From assembly GCA_025449975.1 (NCBI GenBank), contig JANWIG010000058.1, positions 1 to 64,000 of the forward strand: 64,000 nt of DNA, written 5' to 3'. The number at the start of each line of letters is the position of its first letter. Positions within the stretch are counted from its first letter, which is position 1. Origin of the DNA: Thermoactinomycetaceae bacterium (lineage in GTDB: Bacteria; Bacillota; Bacilli; Thermoactinomycetales; Thermoactinomycetaceae). Shown here piece by piece: positions 53,384-63,245 of the stretch. The notes beneath the pieces were generated by a model. It saw only the letters and a list, made by a program, of their open reading frames with translations, was not told the origin of the DNA and ran no database searches. A program made the translations under genes and the position numbers.

Positions 53384-53697
53384 TAAAGATCACCTCTTGT
53401 TTATCATTTTAACTTTGAACTTCTGAGACCGAACAAACATCCATCTTTTGTTAAACTTCCCACGCTTTTCTAATGAATACATAATGTTCAGTTATCATTA
53501 TGACAAAATGTATTCGATATTTAATTTTATATATTCATTTTATCAAAAAAATCCCTCAATTAGAATGCGAAAAAATCATTTATTTTAGTTCCATCTGATT
53601 CTCTTTTATTCTTATTTTCCTAAGATTTTTAGTAAATATAGCAGGCTTTTCCCTCTTTATGGAAAATTTGATACCTATAATGAAAGGGGGAAGCTAC
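53384..53697. other. AT-rich intergenic region between divergent genes
   Basis: 314 bases, no gene or RNA element seen. It must contain the promoters of the symporter gene (minus) and of the unknown gene at 53698 (plus). Confidence 0.35.
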
Positions 53698-54495
53698 GTG
53701 ACCAATCGCTTGTTGATGATCGATGACATCCAGATCGATTTCACAAAATTAGAGCGACAATTTTACAAAAAGATACAGGTCAAATTTTTCGACTATATCC
53801 ATTTTATTGCTGAATGGTTTGCTTATTCGTGGCTTACAGATAGTAAAAATCAAAAACAATCCTTTCCAGCGAAACAGTCATTCTCGTTTCATTCCTATCC
53901 CCAACTCTACCATTATGTCCATGGGGATCGTCGTGAGAATTCACCATCTAAAAACCAAAAAGGTTTCGCCACTCACGAAACCGACTTAAATCAACTCGAA
54001 AATTTAACGGATATTTGGCTCACTGATCAGCTGGAAAACTTCCTCGGTGAACAATTTTCCCATCTCCCTACTCACCGTTTCAATCGCTTGCTCGGAAGTT
54101 GCTTGGAAACCTTCCAAGAATCCAAAAAGGTTTTAGCTTATGATCTCATTCAAAAAGTGTTGATCATGGATAGCAAATTTCTATTTGAACTGGGCAAAGA
54201 GCATGCACTCCTCCAGATCAAAAAAGAAGAGTTTGCAGATGTCATCCAAAAAAAACAGGAAGAAGAATTGGAACGCACGCGCTCCCTCTTGCTTAAAAAA
54301 CTTCAAAACCAATACAAACAAACTTACCACGAAAGTTTTCCTCTGCGGATCAACCGCCATTTATATGAAGATAAAATCAAGCCACTTCTTATTGAGCTTC
54401 TTAAGCAAGGAATTCCCCTTCATCATATTCGCTCGCTCAGCAAATATACTTGTTGGACAAAAAGCGTTTGCAATGAATTAAAAAAATTTCAATAA
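53698..54495 (+). CDS. Uncharacterised helical protein, possible C-terminal HTH
   Basis: 265 residues from GTG 53698, seven bases after AAAGGGGG. No membrane segment or signal peptide. Composition is rich in Lys, Gln, Phe and Tyr; about residues 165-215 form a charged coiled coil (KKEEFADVIQKKQEEELERTRSLLLKKLQNQ), and the end (IKPLLIELLKQGIPLHHIRSLSKYTCWTKSVCNELKKF) has the spacing of a helix-turn-helix. I do not recognise the family. It stands upstream of the acetate transporters but is separated from them by a strong terminator. Confidence 0.65.
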   Translation: MTNRLLMIDDIQIDFTKLERQFYKKIQVKFFDYIHFIAEWFAYSWLTDSKNQKQSFPAKQSFSFHSYPQLYHYVHGDRRENSPSKNQKGFATHETDLNQLENLTDIWLTDQLENFLGEQFSHLPTHRFNRLLGSCLETFQESKKVLAYDLIQKVLIMDSKFLFELGKEHALLQIKKEEFADVIQKKQEEELERTRSLLLKKLQNQYKQTYHESFPLRINRHLYEDKIKPLLIELLKQGIPLHHIRSLSKYTCWTKSVCNELKKFQ

Positions 54496-54509
54496 TCTAT
54501 CCCCTCAAC

Positions 54510-54557
54510 GAATCGATTTCGAACGATCCCGCTTTGCTCTTTTTTCGAAATCGATTC
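54510..54557 (+). terminator. Terminator of the unknown gene
   Basis: GAATCGATTTCGAA and TTCGAAATCGATTC form a perfect 14-bp stem around a 20-base loop, followed by CCTTCTTTC. The rest of the gap up to 54831 is very AT-rich and without a gene. Confidence 0.7.
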
Positions 54558-54831
54558 CCTTCTTTCTTCAATTTTTTTCACTTCTTTCCTTTTCTCGCTA
54601 ATTGCATTTTAATAAAAAATTTTATATAATTTTTAAATGAAAATAATTGATGTCAAAATTCCTTTGCATCACAAACCCATTTCTAAACATACTAAACATC
54701 TATATTACTGAAATTTCGAACTGATAAAAAGTGAAAAAATAGTTAATATTATTTCTGATAGCTAGCATTATATTTATTTCATGGTATATTTTCATTATCA
54801 CATCAAATTAAAAAAAGGAGGTTGGATCTCT

Positions 54832-55155
54832 GTGGCACCCCAGCAGCAGAGAAGAAAAAGTACAGCACCTGATTGGCAGGCCATTGCGAGTTCTGAAGAG
54901 TTCAAAAAACTGATGGCCAGAAAGAAACGATTTTTAGTCATTGCAACGATCTTCTTTATCGTCTACTATTTTTCGTTGCCAATCGCTGCCGGCTATTTCC
55001 AAGACATCTTAAATGTCAAAGTGATGGGGTCTGTCAATCTAGCTTATCTATTCGCCTTATCTCAATTTTTCATGGCATGGATTTTAGCAATCATTTATGT
55101 CCGTCACGCCAATAAAACGGACCAAATCATCGAAGAAATTAAGAAAAAATACTAG
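54832..55155 (+). CDS. DUF485 membrane protein, partner of acetate symporter, copy 1
   Basis: 107 residues from GTG 54832, preceded by AAAGGAGG. A hydrophilic start (APDWQAIASSEEFKKLMARKKRF) leads to two membrane helices (VIATIFFIVYYFSLPIAAG and VNLAYLFALSQFFMAWILAIIYV). DUF485 genes typically precede actP. It is 21 bases ahead of the symporter gene. The exact role, perhaps assembly or regulation of the symporter, is not established. Confidence 0.85.
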   Translation: MAPQQQRRKSTAPDWQAIASSEEFKKLMARKKRFLVIATIFFIVYYFSLPIAAGYFQDILNVKVMGSVNLAYLFALSQFFMAWILAIIYVRHANKTDQIIEEIKKKY

Positions 55156-55176
55156 AGTCTAAAGGAGGTTCCCCAA

Positions 55177-56691
55177 ATGCAATCTGCCCACACATCTGCC
55201 TTTATCACCTTTATCGCCTTTGTTGCCCTTACGATGCTCATTACATATTGGGCTTCGAAGCGAACTAGCAGTGCGGAAGATTTCTACACAGCTGGACGTA
55301 GTATTCCCGGTTGGCAAAACGGGATTGCGATTGCCGGGGATTACATGAGTGCTGCTTCCTTTTTAGGAATTGCCGGTTTAATTGCATTATTCGGCTTTGA
55401 TGGTTTTTTGTATTCAGTTGGTTGGCTCGTTGCTTACCTTTTGATTCTATTAGTGGTAGCGGAACCATTACGTAATACAGGTCGATATACTCTAGCTGAC
55501 ATGGTTGCCTATCGGATGCGTTCAAGATCCATTCGTTCGATTGCAGCACTGAACACGCTAGCTATTGTTACTTTCTATATGATTGCCCAATTGGTTGGCG
55601 CTGGATTGATTATCAATCTACTCATTGGGCTCGAAGTAGAAGTGGCTATTATCGTAGTAGGAATACTTATGATATTCTATGTGGTATTCGGTGGAATGTT
55701 AGCAACTACCTGGGTGCAGATCATCAAAGCATTCCTATTAATGGGCGGAACAGTGATCCTAACATTCCTCGTCTTAAAAGAATTTAACTTTAGTGTCATC
55801 GCTATGTTTGATCAAGTAGCCGATGAATTTGGACAAAGCTTCCATGAACCTGGATTAAAATATACTAGCCCACTCGATAACATTTCACTTTCCGTCGGTC
55901 TTATTCTAGGTACAGCCGGTCTTCCACATATTCTGGTTCGTTTCTACACCGTACCAAACGCTAAAGAAGCACGTAAGTCAGTTGTGTGGGCAATGTTTAT
56001 TATCGGTGCTTTCTATGTTATGACCATTTTCTTAGGCCTTGGCGCTGCAACTCTTGTAGGTCACAAAGCGATTAAAGCGGCTGATATTTCCGGAAACATG
56101 GCTGCACCACTATTAGCCGAAGTATTAGGTGGAGAACTTCTCCTCGCCTTTATTGCTGCGGTAGGTTTTGCGACCATTTTGGCTGTGGTAGCAGGACTGG
56201 TGATCTCCGGTGCAGGTGCTTTCGCCCACGACTTCTATGCATACGTCATACGCAATGGAAATGCAAGTGAAGAGGAACAAATCAATGTGGCTCGTTGGGC
56301 ATCTGTCGGTGTAGGGATTGTATCCATTATCTTAGCTTTGTTAGCAAAAGAGCAAAACGTTGCTTTCTTGGTTTCTCTCGCCTTTGCTGTTGCTGCAAGC
56401 GCTAACTTACCAGTTATTCTCTTTAGTATCTTCTGGAGAAGATTTAATACTTCTGGAGCAGTCATTGGAATGCTTGCCGGACTGATTAGCTCACTGGTCT
56501 TAGTGGTCCTCAGTCCAAACGTGATGGGAGAAGGATCTGCTATCTTCCCATTACAAAATCCAGCGCTTGTCTCTGTACCGATTGGTTTCCTAGGAGCGAT
56601 TATTGGTACATTCCTCACTCGCGATTACATTGCAGAAGAAAAACACACCGAACTCTCTGTTCGTGCAACCACCGGAATTGGTGCAGAATAA
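55177..56691 (+). CDS. actP: Cation/acetate symporter ActP, copy 1
   Basis: 504 residues, about 13 helices of the sodium:solute symporter family. [19 protein letters not shown], the family segment [36 protein letters not shown] and [16 protein letters not shown] are typical of ActP. It imports acetate and other short carboxylates. AAAGGAGG precedes the ATG. A second complete DUF485-actP unit follows at 57160. Confidence 0.92.
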   Translation: MQSAHTSAFITFIAFVALTMLITYWASKRTSSAEDFYTAGRSIPGWQNGIAIAGDYMSAASFLGIAGLIALFGFDGFLYSVGWLVAYLLILLVVAEPLRNTGRYTLADMVAYRMRSRSIRSIAALNTLAIVTFYMIAQLVGAGLIINLLIGLEVEVAIIVVGILMIFYVVFGGMLATTWVQIIKAFLLMGGTVILTFLVLKEFNFSVIAMFDQVADEFGQSFHEPGLKYTSPLDNISLSVGLILGTAGLPHILVRFYTVPNAKEARKSVVWAMFIIGAFYVMTIFLGLGAATLVGHKAIKAADISGNMAAPLLAEVLGGELLLAFIAAVGFATILAVVAGLVISGAGAFAHDFYAYVIRNGNASEEEQINVARWASVGVGIVSIILALLAKEQNVAFLVSLAFAVAASANLPVILFSIFWRRFNTSGAVIGMLAGLISSLVLVVLSPNVMGEGSAIFPLQNPALVSVPIGFLGAIIGTFLTRDYIAEEKHTELSVRATTGIGAE

Positions 56692-56748
56692 GAGCTGAAG
56701 AATTATCCACAAAAAGATTCTCTCCATTTTTCTTCAAATCATCTGCTC

Positions 56749-56783
56749 TTTCCCGTTCAGATCAAGGCGATCTGGGCGGGAAA
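56749..56783 (+). terminator. Possible terminator after the first actP
   Basis: TTCCCG-TT-CAGATC pairs with GATCTG-GG-CGGGAA around a 5-base loop; T-tract weak. Confidence 0.5.
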
Positions 56784-57159
56784 TCTTCCTTCCATTTTCT
56801 TTTCCCTATTAGATCCAAACAAATAGCTTATCTATAGGTCTATGGTCTCTACTATTTCTACTATTATAGTGAGATTTGTAGACTAATTATTTACTAGTAT
56901 ATTTCACCACCTGATTTCCTACTCATTAAATCTTTACAAAAAATTCACTTACTTTCTATAAGAAAGCGCTTTATTTCTTCATTTTTATAAACATATTTAA
57001 CTACCAAGTTAAAAAATCATTTTGTCAATAATATCCGTAAGAATAATTTTATGCAAAATTTTGCTCTATCAATGTACAAATATAGTTATTATATGATATA
57101 TTTATATCAAGTCCTAATCACTACAAACTATTAAGGTTAATTACAAAGGAGGAATGACT
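56784..57159. promoter_or_regulatory. Intergenic region with a cre-like site before the second DUF485-actP unit
   Basis: AT-rich, no gene. AGAAAGCGCTTTAT at 56961-56974 has the palindromic AAAGCGCTTT core of a cre site (11 of 14 consensus positions), suggesting possible CcpA control. Confidence 0.4.
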
Positions 57160-57489
57160 GTGTCAACCCAACGGGAAAAAGTCTTGGCAAGTGGCATTGA
57201 CTGGCATGTAATTGCTGAGTCAGAGGAATTCAAACAAATGATGGCTAAAAAGAAGCGATTTACTGTAAGCGCTACCATTTTCTTTGTTATCTATTACTTT
57301 ACTCTTCCGATTCTCGCCGGATACTCTGAAATCCTTAACACACAGATCTTCGGTTCGGTAAACCTGGCTTATCTCTTTGCCTTATCCCAATTTGTCATGG
57401 CTTGGGTTCTAGCTATCGTTTATGTTCGTCACGCTGACAACCTAGACAAATTAGTTGACGCTATTATTCAAAAGAATAAAGGAGGTTAA
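57160..57489 (+). CDS. DUF485 membrane protein, copy 2
   Basis: 109 residues. GTG 57160 is seven bases past AAAGGAGGA; the ATG at 57154 touches that site. It shares HVIAESEEFKQMMAKKKRF, two helices and the FGSVNLAYLFALSQFVMAW segment with copy 1, so the pair arose by duplication. It is seven bases ahead of the second symporter gene. Confidence 0.85.
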   Translation: MSTQREKVLASGIDWHVIAESEEFKQMMAKKKRFTVSATIFFVIYYFTLPILAGYSEILNTQIFGSVNLAYLFALSQFVMAWVLAIVYVRHADNLDKLVDAIIQKNKGG

Positions 57490-57495
57490 TATATA

Positions 57496-58995
57496 ATGGC
57501 GTTTGCAATATTTGCTGCTTTTGTTATTGCGACTTTATTTATTACTTATTGGGCTGCGAAAAGAACTGCTAACACGGAAGATTTTTATGCTGCTGGCCGT
57601 AGTATTACCGGTTGGCAAAACGGGATCGCGATTGCTGGAGACTATATGAGTGCTGCATCCTTCTTAGGGATCGCAGGAATGATCGCTCTGTTCGGTTATG
57701 ACGGTTTTCTATATTCTGTAGGTTGGCTCGTAGCATACTTAGTCGTATTGTTGGTCGTAGCTGAGCCACTTCGTAACTCTGGTAAATATACCTTAGCAGA
57801 TATGCTCGCTTATCGGATGAATGCAAAACCTGTTCGCTCTGTTGCAGCACTTAGTACATTGGCAATCACCGCTTTCTATATGATTGCTCAGTTAGTAGGT
57901 GCTGGTGGAATCATTAAGCTTCTTTTAGATATTGACTATAACGTGTCCATTATTACCATCGGTATTCTGATGATGCTTTACGTAGTATTCGGTGGAATGC
58001 TCGCAACCACCTGGGTGCAAATCATTAAGGCTGTTCTCTTAATGGGAGGTACCGTTATCCTCAGTATAATGGTATTCGCTCAATACAACTTTAACATTGT
58101 TACCATGTTTGACCAAGTTTCCTTAAAGTTTGGTCAAGAGTTCTTAGAGCCTGGATTAAAGTTCACAAACCCATTAGAAAACGTTTCTCTCGGTTTGGCC
58201 TTGATCTTAGGAACTGCAGGTTTGCCACACGTCTTGATCCGTTTCTATACGGTACCAACTGCTAAAGATGCTCGTACTTCTGTTGTTTGGGCAATGTTTA
58301 TCATCGGTGCCTTCTACATCATGACCACTTTCTTAGGTTTCGGTGCAGCTATGTTAGTAGGACATGAAACCATTCTAAATGCGGATAAAGCTGGTAACAT
58401 GGCGGCTCCTTTGTTAGCACAAGCATTGGGTGGAGAATTCTTCTTGGCCTTCATTGCAGCAGTTGCCTTCGCTACGATTCTCGCGGTTGTAGCTGGATTG
58501 GTAATCTCCGCTGCTGGTGCATTCGCTCACGACTTCTACTCCAACGTAATCCGTGGAGGAAAAGCTTCTGAGAAAGAGCAAATGAAAGTTGCTCGTTATG
58601 CCGCTATCGGTGTAGGTGTTGTTTCGATCGTCCTTGCTCTAATGGCAAAAGACCAAAACGTAGCTTTCTTGGTTGCTCTCGCCTTTGCTGTAGCATCTAG
58701 TGCAAACTTACCAGTTATTCTCTTCAGCCTCTTCTGGAAGCGCTTTAACACAACCGGTGCTGTCACTGGAATGCTAACAGGACTAATCGCTTCTCTTACA
58801 CTTGTATTAATCAGCCCGAACGTAATGGATCCAGAAAATGCGATCTTCCCATTGACCAACCCTGGAATCGTTTCCATTCCGCTTGGATTCCTCGGAGCTA
58901 TTGTTGGAACATTCATGAGCCGTGAGCCTGAAGCTGAAAAGAAATTCGACGAATTGTATGTACGTTCCAACACCGGATTAGGTGCGGAAGAATAA
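57496..58995 (+). CDS. actP: Cation/acetate symporter ActP, copy 2
   Basis: 499 residues, closely similar to copy 1 throughout ([60 protein letters not shown]). Differences are spread along the protein rather than grouped, so the duplication is not recent. AAAGGAGG precedes the ATG. A strong terminator follows. Substrate or expression may differ between copies. Confidence 0.92.
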   Translation: MAFAIFAAFVIATLFITYWAAKRTANTEDFYAAGRSITGWQNGIAIAGDYMSAASFLGIAGMIALFGYDGFLYSVGWLVAYLVVLLVVAEPLRNSGKYTLADMLAYRMNAKPVRSVAALSTLAITAFYMIAQLVGAGGIIKLLLDIDYNVSIITIGILMMLYVVFGGMLATTWVQIIKAVLLMGGTVILSIMVFAQYNFNIVTMFDQVSLKFGQEFLEPGLKFTNPLENVSLGLALILGTAGLPHVLIRFYTVPTAKDARTSVVWAMFIIGAFYIMTTFLGFGAAMLVGHETILNADKAGNMAAPLLAQALGGEFFLAFIAAVAFATILAVVAGLVISAAGAFAHDFYSNVIRGGKASEKEQMKVARYAAIGVGVVSIVLALMAKDQNVAFLVALAFAVASSANLPVILFSLFWKRFNTTGAVTGMLTGLIASLTLVLISPNVMDPENAIFPLTNPGIVSIPLGFLGAIVGTFMSREPEAEKKFDELYVRSNTGLGAEE

Positions 58996-58997
58996 TA

Positions 58998-59042
58998 AAA
59001 AATACCTGCTATTGCCAAAACGGCATAGCAGGTATTTTTTTA
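58998..59042. terminator. Bidirectional terminator between actP and M42 peptidase
   Basis: AATACCTGCTAT and ATAGCAGGTATT form a perfect stem with GCC/GGC continuing it, flanked by A and T runs. Confidence 0.85.
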
Positions 59043-59049
59043 TACTCAA

Positions 59050-60117
59050 TCATTGCCCAATGATGGTTTGAAGAGCAGTTCGATCCAAGCGCTTGACCAC
59101 GGCAACGATAAAAGCTTTTACAGCTTCTAGATCTTCTTTATCAATAATGGAAGTATGCGAATGAATATATCGTGAACAGAGCCCTACAGCAGCTGAAGGA
59201 ACACCATTGTTTGCCATGTGAACTCGTCCCGCATCTGTTCCTCCTTGTGAGACAAAAAACTGATAAGGAATCTGTTCCGATTCAGCCACATCCAACAAAA
59301 AGTCGCGCATACTGGGTAATGGAACCATCGAGCGATCAAAGAGGCGTATCAAAACCCCTTTCCCCATTTTTCCAAATCCGTTCTTTACTCCTGGTGTATC
59401 GCCTGCAGGTCCTGCATCTACAGCGAAAAAGACATCGGGATCAATTAGATTTGCAGCAGTCGCTGCTCCGCGAAGCCCTACTTCCTCTTGAACCGTTGCC
59501 CCTGCATAGAGAACATTGGGGTGAGTCTCCCCTTGCAGCGTATTTAACAATTCGATTGCGATCCCACAGCCCATCCGATTATCCCAGGCTTTGCTCATAA
59601 TCCGTTTACCACCTTCCATTTCAGTAAACGGACCATCGGGAATAATCGAATCACCTAAACGAACTCCCCACTCGGCAACCTGCTCTTTCCCATCCGCACC
59701 AATATCGATAAACATCTCCTTGATCTCCAGTGGCTTTTTTCTTTTCTCAAGCGGCAAGAGGTGCGGCGGGATCGAACCGATCACTCCAGGAATTCTCTTT
59801 CCTTCTTCTGTATAGATATGTACTCTTTGTGATAGCAACGTTTGTGACCACCAACCACCTAATGGCTGAAAACGAATAAATCCTTGGTCGGTAATCTGGG
59901 TTACCATAAAAGCTACTTCATCCATATGACCTGCTACCCATACGGTTGGACCGGATTTGTCTCCAACTTTCTTCCCAAAGATTCCCCCCAAACGATCCCG
60001 AACGACCTCATCTGCGTATTTCTGCAAGTGGGTATGCATGATTTTTCGCACTTCGCCTTCAAATCCTGGCGCACCTGCTGCTTGCGTTAACTGTTCAAAA
60101 AGTAGCCAGTTGATCAT
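59050..60117 (-). CDS. M42-family metal aminopeptidase (YsdC/FrvX-like)
   Basis: 355 residues. Metal ligands and catalytic residues are visible in VAGHMDEVAF (His64, Asp66), SKAWDNRMGCG, VQEEVGLRGA (general-base Glu pair), FAVDAGPAGDTPG and, near the end, SRYIHSHTSI. M42 enzymes form dodecameric tetrahedral shells that degrade peptides with two zinc or cobalt ions. Cytoplasmic; no signal peptide. Its promoter region is shared with the divergent DUF896 gene. Confidence 0.9.
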   Translation of the reverse strand: MINWLLFEQLTQAAGAPGFEGEVRKIMHTHLQKYADEVVRDRLGGIFGKKVGDKSGPTVWVAGHMDEVAFMVTQITDQGFIRFQPLGGWWSQTLLSQRVHIYTEEGKRIPGVIGSIPPHLLPLEKRKKPLEIKEMFIDIGADGKEQVAEWGVRLGDSIIPDGPFTEMEGGKRIMSKAWDNRMGCGIAIELLNTLQGETHPNVLYAGATVQEEVGLRGAATAANLIDPDVFFAVDAGPAGDTPGVKNGFGKMGKGVLIRLFDRSMVPLPSMRDFLLDVAESEQIPYQFFVSQGGTDAGRVHMANNGVPSAAVGLCSRYIHSHTSIIDKEDLEAVKAFIVAVVKRLDRTALQTIIGQ

Positions 60118-60219
60118 ATGATGTCTCCTTTCACGACGAATTCCCTCATATTCAACTCATTGCTTCTTGCACTCCATCGACGCATTGATTACATTAAAGG
60201 GCAGAGGAGTGATAACCAT

Positions 60220-60405
60220 ATGATTGATCAAAATCTGATCAACCGGATCAACGAATTAGCGAGGAAGAAAAAAAAAGAAGGTTTAACCACTGAAGAAAAA
60301 GTGGAACAAGCCCGCTTGCGTCAACAGTACTTACAAGGAATTCGCGGGCAAGTGAAACAACAACTCTCACAGATTCGTTACAACGGGCGGCAAAAAAACG
60401 GTTAA
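60220..60405 (+). CDS. ynzC: DUF896 (YnzC-like) small protein
   Basis: 61 residues. INRINELARKKKKEGLTTEEKVEQARLRQQYLQGIRGQVKQQL is the standard DUF896 helical hairpin of Bacilli. AGAGGAG precedes ATG 60220; the frame extends upstream, but there is no better start. YnzC is cotranscribed with SOS genes in B. subtilis; no such neighbours occur here. Confidence 0.88.
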   Translation: MIDQNLINRINELARKKKKEGLTTEEKVEQARLRQQYLQGIRGQVKQQLSQIRYNGRQKNG

Positions 60406-60410
60406 TAAAG

Positions 60411-60450
60411 AAAAACATGCGGTTGGAACGAAGGACCTCATGTTTTTTCT
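60411..60450 (+). terminator. Terminator of the DUF896 gene
   Basis: AAAAACATG-GGT pairs with ACC-CATGTTTTTT (one mismatch) with a T-run. Confidence 0.6.
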
Positions 60451-60546
60451 ATGTCAAGTTTAAACGTTTCGAAACGGTGCGGCAAGTAAAAAGGCTCTCC
60501 TTTCCAACTGCTCTGATTTCTTCATCTTTTTAGCGGAAACAAACAC

Positions 60547-60587
60547 AAAAAAGCTTGGATCTCCATTAAAAAGATCCAAGCTTTTCG
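60547..60587 (-). terminator. Terminator of the Gmad2 protein gene
   Basis: AAAAGCTTGGATC and GATCCAAGCTTTT form a perfect 13-bp stem followed by TTTG on the minus strand. Confidence 0.8.
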
Positions 60588-60588
60588 A

Positions 60589-61287
60589 TTACCAAGGGAG
60601 CTGATCCATCCGTGTCACATATTCATGAATCCGATCTCCGATTCCAGACATGTCTTCTTCATATAAAATCAGCATGACGGCCCCATTGACCGGTAAATCC
60701 TTTTTAGGAATCGTAATCACTAGTTTAAATGTGCCCCATTCCGGTGCCCCATGGGAAGCTTGCGCAAATCCATTGGCCAAGATATTGTGTCCATCTTCTA
60801 CCTCATAGCCAAAAACAGCTTCAAAAACGCGCGCTTCACCAGTAACCACATACTCCACTTTTGGCGAGATTACCTTTACATTGCGGAATACATTGTTTTG
60901 ATACGTTTTTCCATAGTTACGATCCAAAGGAACGACGAGTTTATTGATGATTTTGCCATCGATCGGTCTTTTTTGATAGAGCTCCAAGGTAATATTTTGC
61001 TTCCCTTTTACTTGCTGTTTTGTTAAAGAAATCACCTTATTCAGCTTTCCCCAGTTGAGGGTATTTTGGGTTACATAATCGGATCCCTGAACCAAAACCT
61101 GTTGATCCGCACGCACTAAGTAATAATAGCGACCTTTCGCCAACTTGGCTTCCCCTTGAACCTCATACTTGATTTTGCTCGATTCCACTTTGACATTCCG
61201 AAACGCAGGATGTTGCTCTGCAGCGATTGCGCTCAAGGGGGTAAGTAGTACCAGTAACAAACTAAACAAGGGTGCTACGAGTCTCAT
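60589..61287 (-). CDS. Secreted protein with two Gmad2 immunoglobulin-like domains
   Basis: 232 residues. A signal peptide (LVAPLFSLLLVLLTPLSAIAA) precedes two similar beta-rich domains: the first from FRNVKVESSKIKYEVQGEAKLAKG, the second from FRNVKVISPKVEYVVTGEARVFEA with FGYEVEDGHNILANGFAQ and EWGTFKLVITIPKK. This is the Gmad2 (PF10648) pattern found in spore germination proteins such as GerM-associated exported proteins. Only the second domain keeps the FEAxxxYEVxDG consensus closely. Role unknown, probably cell-envelope or spore related. Confidence 0.75.
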   Translation of the reverse strand: MRLVAPLFSLLLVLLTPLSAIAAEQHPAFRNVKVESSKIKYEVQGEAKLAKGRYYYLVRADQQVLVQGSDYVTQNTLNWGKLNKVISLTKQQVKGKQNITLELYQKRPIDGKIINKLVVPLDRNYGKTYQNNVFRNVKVISPKVEYVVTGEARVFEAVFGYEVEDGHNILANGFAQASHGAPEWGTFKLVITIPKKDLPVNGAVMLILYEEDMSGIGDRIHEYVTRMDQLPW

Positions 61288-61595
61288 CACTTCCTGCTAC
61301 ATTTACATAGAAGTTGGGCTGTTTCTACTTCGGATGCAACTGATCTGGATACCCATCTATGCTTCAATAGCAGTTTCCCCTCCCTTCGATCAAATAGGTC
61401 CCAAGGAGCCTAATTAATAGTATTTACCAAGACCGTAAAAAGCTGACTCCTTATTTTAATATAAACAATTACTATACATTTTTCAACTTTCGGTCAATAT
61501 ATCTGTTTATTTTACATTTGATTTGGTCTATAATACAAACTAGTTAGTAATTCACTAACAACTTCTCGATCCGCCAATCGAAAGGAGCCGTTCAT
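61288..61595. other. Intergenic region between Gmad2 gene and winged-helix regulator gene
   Basis: 308 bases, AT-rich, holding divergent promoters. It contains copy E of the repeated element and an adjacent GTTAGT-N5-ACTAAC inverted repeat just before the regulator gene. Confidence 0.45.
61524..61560 (+). repeat. Inverted-repeat element, copy E, in the regulator promoter
   Basis: GTCTA-TAATA-CAAAC followed by TAGTTAG. The 12 bases TACAAACTAGTT are identical to copy A. TATAAT at 61529 overlaps it, and GTTAGT-N5-ACTAAC follows immediately, so a repressor here would block the promoter. Confidence 0.55.
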
Positions 61596-61940
61596 ATGAT
61601 GCCATTTAAAGAAATGGCACGATTAAACAAAGTAATCCATGAACCAGCTCGTCTAGCTATTATGAGTGCTTTAGCTGCTTGTAAAATGGCCGAATTTCTT
61701 TTTTTACAAGAACTGACTGGTCTAACCAAAGGGAATCTATCTTGTCATTTAAGCAAATTAGAAAAAGCTGGCTATCTTGTCATCGACAAAAAATTTGTCC
61801 GCAAAAAGATTCCCCATACTACGATCCAGATTACACCGGCTGGACAGACAGCCATTGAACAGCATTGGGATCAGTTAGAACGTATTCGCGAGGTTACGAA
61901 ACAGTGGAACAACTCTGCTCACCGATTGGAGAAGCTATAA
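61596..61940 (+). CDS. Winged-helix transcriptional regulator (HTH_34 / MarR-like)
   Basis: 114 residues. LNKVIHEPARLAIMSALAA, then FLFLQELTGLTKGNLSCHLSKLEKAGYLVI and a wing (KIPHTTIQITPAGQTAIEQHW) match single-domain winged-helix repressors of PF13601. GAAAGGAG precedes the ATG. No dedicated ligand domain is present. Copy E of the repeated element overlaps its promoter, suggesting autoregulation and making it a candidate regulator of the 34-37 kb locus (inference). Confidence 0.8.
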   Translation: MMPFKEMARLNKVIHEPARLAIMSALAACKMAEFLFLQELTGLTKGNLSCHLSKLEKAGYLVIDKKFVRKKIPHTTIQITPAGQTAIEQHWDQLERIREVTKQWNNSAHRLEKL

Positions 61941-62197
61941 GATATGTTGTCAAAGTGGGTCATTTGTTTGAAGCAAATCCCTATTGTAAAATAAATGAAA
62001 CCAGTAGCTTTCAAGAACAGAACTTTGCCAACACTTTGCGATCCTTATGCAGGAAAATTACCACAAAAAGATAGAAAGTTTGATGACATTTTAGTAAAAC
62101 CCCTACCTTCTTGAATTATTAAAGGATAAGGTTAGATAACAGATATAGTTTAGAAAAACAAACAACATCCACTATTGTGATCGAAAGGTGTGTCCGT

Positions 62198-63235
62198 ATG
62201 CCCAAGCGTCCATTTAACGATACCTTTTTAAAAGCTTGTCGGCAAGAGCCGACCGAATACATACCAGTGTGGTACATGCGGCAAGCGGGCCGTTACCAAC
62301 CGGAATACCGACAAATTCGTCAGAAGTATTCATTCTTTGAAATGAGCGAAATTCCCGAAGTTTGTGTGGAGGTAACCAGTTTACCCGTTAAACAGCTCGG
62401 TGTAGATGCGGCTATTTTATTTGCGGATATTATGACTCCTCTCAAACCGATTGGGATCAATGTGGAAATCCGCTCTGGAGTAGGTCCTGTGATCGCTAAT
62501 CCCGTTCGCACTGCACACGATGTCGAAAAGCTAAGTTCCCTTCAACCGGAACAAGATGTCCCCTTTGTAATTGAAGCGATTCAAAAATTAACCAAACAAC
62601 TATCTGTTCCTTTGATCGGCTTTGCTGGAGCTCCCTTTACCCTCGCTAGCTATATCATCGAAGGCGGTCCATCAAAAAACTACCATAAGACAAAAGGATT
62701 TATGTATTCTCAGCCTCAAGCATGGAACGCTCTAATGGAAAAACTAGGAGATATGACAATTAAATATCTTCAAGCGCAAATTCAAGCTGGAGCACAAGCT
62801 GTTCAAATCTTTGACTCATGGGTAGGCGCTCTGCATGCAGCTGACTATCACCACTATATCGCTCCCATCATGTGGAAAATCGTTTCAACATTGAAAGAGA
62901 CGACTTCTGTCCCCATTATCTTATTTGGGATCGGCACAGGTCATCTGCTAAAAGAATTTGACCAGCTACCCGTTGATGTCATCGGTTTAGATTGGCGGAC
63001 TTCGATTCAAACCGCACGTCAGATGGGCATTCAAAAGACACTTCAAGGAAACCTCGATCCATCTCTTCTCCTTGCTCCATGGGAGTTGATCGAGAAAGAG
63101 GCAAAAGCAATTTTGGACCAAGGGATGGAGCAACCAGGATATATCTTTAATCTCGGACACGGTTTATACCCAGAGGTCCAAGTAGAAACATTACAGCGGC
63201 TAACCGAGCTCGTCCATAACTACACGCAAAAGTGA
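62198..63235 (+). CDS. hemE: Uroporphyrinogen decarboxylase
   Basis: 345 residues from ATG 62198, preceded by [21 protein letters not shown] (substrate-binding arginines), [15 protein letters not shown] and [16 protein letters not shown] are characteristic, and GLDWRTSI is near the C-terminal part. It removes four carboxyl groups from uroporphyrinogen III. It is 10 bases ahead of hemH, the usual hemEH order of Bacilli. Confidence 0.95.
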   Translation: MPKRPFNDTFLKACRQEPTEYIPVWYMRQAGRYQPEYRQIRQKYSFFEMSEIPEVCVEVTSLPVKQLGVDAAILFADIMTPLKPIGINVEIRSGVGPVIANPVRTAHDVEKLSSLQPEQDVPFVIEAIQKLTKQLSVPLIGFAGAPFTLASYIIEGGPSKNYHKTKGFMYSQPQAWNALMEKLGDMTIKYLQAQIQAGAQAVQIFDSWVGALHAADYHHYIAPIMWKIVSTLKETTSVPIILFGIGTGHLLKEFDQLPVDVIGLDWRTSIQTARQMGIQKTLQGNLDPSLLLAPWELIEKEAKAILDQGMEQPGYIFNLGHGLYPEVQVETLQRLTELVHNYTQK

Positions 63236-63245
63236 GGGAAAAAGG

